Of a DNA stretch of 64,000 nt, positions 62,736 through 64,000 are shown in pieces. Below the pieces are notes generated by a model, which was given only the letters and a program-made list of their open reading frames with translations, searched no databases and had not been told where the DNA came from. The stretch spans positions 620,001 through 684,000 of the forward strand of contig CAVSDL010000001.1 of assembly GCA_963726775.1 (NCBI GenBank). The letters are read 5' to 3'. The translations under genes were made by a program, and so were the position numbers. Every line of letters begins with the position of its first letter. The stretch's first letter is position 1. The stretch comes from CAIWHR01 sp963726775 (GTDB lineage Bacteria; Pseudomonadota; Gammaproteobacteria; Burkholderiales; Casimicrobiaceae).

Positions 62736-62762
62736 CGGGCGCCTCCGGGCGCCCGTTTTTTT
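62736..62762 (+). terminator. Rho-independent terminator of the porin
   Basis: CGGGCGCC (62736-62743), loop TCCG and GGCGCCCG (62748-62755) form a perfect eight-base stem followed by seven T, 57 bases past the corrected porin stop. Confidence 0.85.
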
Positions 62763-62871
62763 GATCGGATCCGTCGTCGGCATTCGCTGACCTACGCAGG
62801 TACGCGAGCCCCTCGAAGGCACCACCGCCATCGGCAATGCGGTTGTTACAATGCGGCCAGAGGGTTCATCG

Positions 62872-63492
62872 ATGGTCGACAATCTGGTGATCGGCTTTGA
62901 CCGGGCGCTGCGCACGCTCGCCGGGCTCGCCACATCGTCACGTCCCGTTCCCGGCGCGGCCATCGCGCCGCCGCAGCTCACGCCCGGGGAGCGCCGCCAT
63001 GCCGCGGGACTGATGCGCGTCAACCATACGGGCGAAGTCTGCGCGCAAGCCCTTTATGCAGCGCAGGCGCTGGTCGCGCGCGACCCCGCCGTAAGGCAGG
63101 CGTTCGCGCACGCGGCGCGGGAAGAGGAGGAGCATCTTGCCTGGACGCAACAGCGGCTCGCGGAGCTGGCCAGCCGCACATCGTTGCTGAACCCGATTTG
63201 GTACGCGGGCGCTTTCGCGATCGGCGTCGCCGCGGGTGCCGCGAGCGACCACGTCAACCTCGGGTTCGTCGTGGAGACGGAGCGGCAGGTCGAGGAGCAC
63301 CTCACCGCCCACATGGAGCGCCTGCCCGCTTCCGACGCGAAGAGCCGCGCGATCGTCGAGCAGATGCGCGACGACGAAGCGCGCCATGGCGCCATCGCGC
63401 AGGCGGCCGGCGCGTCGGATCTGCCGTTTCCGGCGAAAGGCTTGATGCGCCTTGCGGCCAACGTGATGCGCGCGGTCGCGTATCGAATCTAG
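62872..63492 (+). CDS. coq7: Demethoxyubiquinone hydroxylase Coq7
   Basis: A 206-residue di-iron hydroxylase in ubiquinone synthesis. Iron ligands are visible in VNHTGEVCAQALY, REEEEHLAWT, TERQVEEHLTAH and DDEARHG. The start MVDNLVIGFDRALR at 62872 is typical; an ATG seven codons upstream is less likely. Confidence 0.94.
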   Translation: MVDNLVIGFDRALRTLAGLATSSRPVPGAAIAPPQLTPGERRHAAGLMRVNHTGEVCAQALYAAQALVARDPAVRQAFAHAAREEEEHLAWTQQRLAELASRTSLLNPIWYAGAFAIGVAAGAASDHVNLGFVVETERQVEEHLTAHMERLPASDAKSRAIVEQMRDDEARHGAIAQAAGASDLPFPAKGLMRLAANVMRAVAYRI

Positions 63493-63517
63493 GCCCCGTC
63501 GCAGCTCTTACTGCCGG

Positions 63518-64000
63518 CTATCCGGTTCCGGCTTTCCGATCCGCGCTTCTGAGCGCCTTCAGGCGCGCGGCGCGCACGGCCTTGGCAATCCTGTCGCCCG
63601 CCACTGCGTTGCCCGCAACTGCCTTCGCCTTGGCGCCGCGCACGAGGGCGCCTACGTTCACCGCCCTTACCGCGGCAAGGGCCGCCTGAATGACTTTGGC
63701 CGGCGCATAATCGCCGCCGGCGCCGGGCCGTGACAGTGCATCGGCTTCGCAGGCCTCGAGAAGTGTGTCGAGCCGTTCCGGGCGGCGCAGCGCATCCGCG
63801 GCCGTCAGCAGGTCGAGCAGCGTCGATGGCCGCAACTCGCCCGCGCGGTGGACGACACCGTGCCATCGCGCCGCGAGCCGTCCGGCGTCGCGGCATTCCG
63901 CCGGCACGCGAAGCCGCGTCGACATTCGCTCGGCAAGGCGGACACTCCGGCCTTCGTGAGCATGGTGCCTGGGCCACGTTTCCCGCGGTGTCGCCGCCTT
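63518..64000 (-). CDS. cca: CCA tRNA nucleotidyltransferase, C-terminal part (cut by window end)
   Basis: The last 160 residues of the multifunctional CCA-adding enzyme. The frame is open to the window edge and encodes TWPRHHAHEGRSVRLAERM, then VPAECRDAGRLAARWHGVVH, matching the HD-type phosphohydrolase region that follows the polymerase head. The catalytic nucleotidyltransferase domain lies outside the window. The last 35 residues are Ala/Lys/Arg-rich and poorly conserved. Confidence 0.85.
   Translation of the reverse strand, partial: KAATPRETWPRHHAHEGRSVRLAERMSTRLRVPAECRDAGRLAARWHGVVHRAGELRPSTLLDLLTAADALRRPERLDTLLEACEADALSRPGAGGDYAPAKVIQAALAAVRAVNVGALVRGAKAKAVAGNAVAGDRIAKAVRAARLKALRSADRKAGTG

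Noticed and set aside
1..64000. tRNA genes, rRNA genes, CRISPR arrays, prophage or IS elements
   Set aside because: No T-loop or anticodon-arm pattern, no regularly spaced repeats, and no transposase, integrase or phage structural gene was found.

Overview
The window is GC-rich, gene-dense bacterial DNA. Its gene content points to a betaproteobacterium, most likely of the order Burkholderiales or a close relative: an E-F-G-H-I-J-K-L-M-N-D type II secretion operon, a ctaB/SCO/SURF1/DUF2909/COX assembly cluster, SlmA, SecB, Coq7, a Gram-negative porin and a bio cluster with bioC and bioH. The lineage is inferred from these families and gene orders; no rRNA or tRNA gene was recognised. Most genes lie on the minus strand.

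Layout. 0-2 kb: a nucleotidyltransferase-like gene and a GNAT/DUF1778 toxin-antitoxin pair with a palindromic operator inside its promoter. 2-6.5 kb: a secreted PpiC isomerase, two exported proteins of unknown function (one with Ig-like repeats), each with its own terminator, and a small lipoprotein. 6.7-18.8 kb: a complete Xps-type type II secretion operon (gspE to gspD, minus strand). 19-24.5 kb: a WbsX-like glycan gene, hemL, a glycosyltransferase-TPR fusion, thiE, thiD, rubredoxin and glyoxalase I. 24.8-32.7 kb: an aa3-type cytochrome oxidase with its assembly factors. 33.1-38.9 kb: a second oxidase module with a di-haem subunit II and two subunit III-like proteins. 39.5-44.5 kb: bioBFHCD. 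44.6-56.3 kb: housekeeping genes (comF, trmL, gpsA, secB, grxC, rhodanese, gpmI, ctpA, moeB, slmA, argB). 56.5-61.1 kb: surface polysaccharide genes. 61.5-64 kb: porin, coq7 and the cut-off end of cca.

The two most unusual features are in the secretion operon and in sequence quality. Dispersed palindromic repeats have entered the operon. In gspI, gspJ and gspK they sit in frame between the coupled start codon and the prepilin cleavage site, so that leaders of about 48-80 residues are predicted; another copy opens a 155-base gap between gspK and gspL. Separately, about ten single-base frameshifts disrupt gspE, gspF, gspG, thiD, the second coxB and the porin. The flanking frames still encode conserved protein, so sequencing or assembly error is at least as likely as gene decay. 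By contrast the gap between gpmI and ctpA holds a genuine-looking remnant of an EnvC/M23 gene.

I did not find a clearly new multi-gene defence or metabolic system. The best leads are the repeat-lengthened prepilin leaders, the relay reading frame between gspH and gspI, and the second oxidase module.
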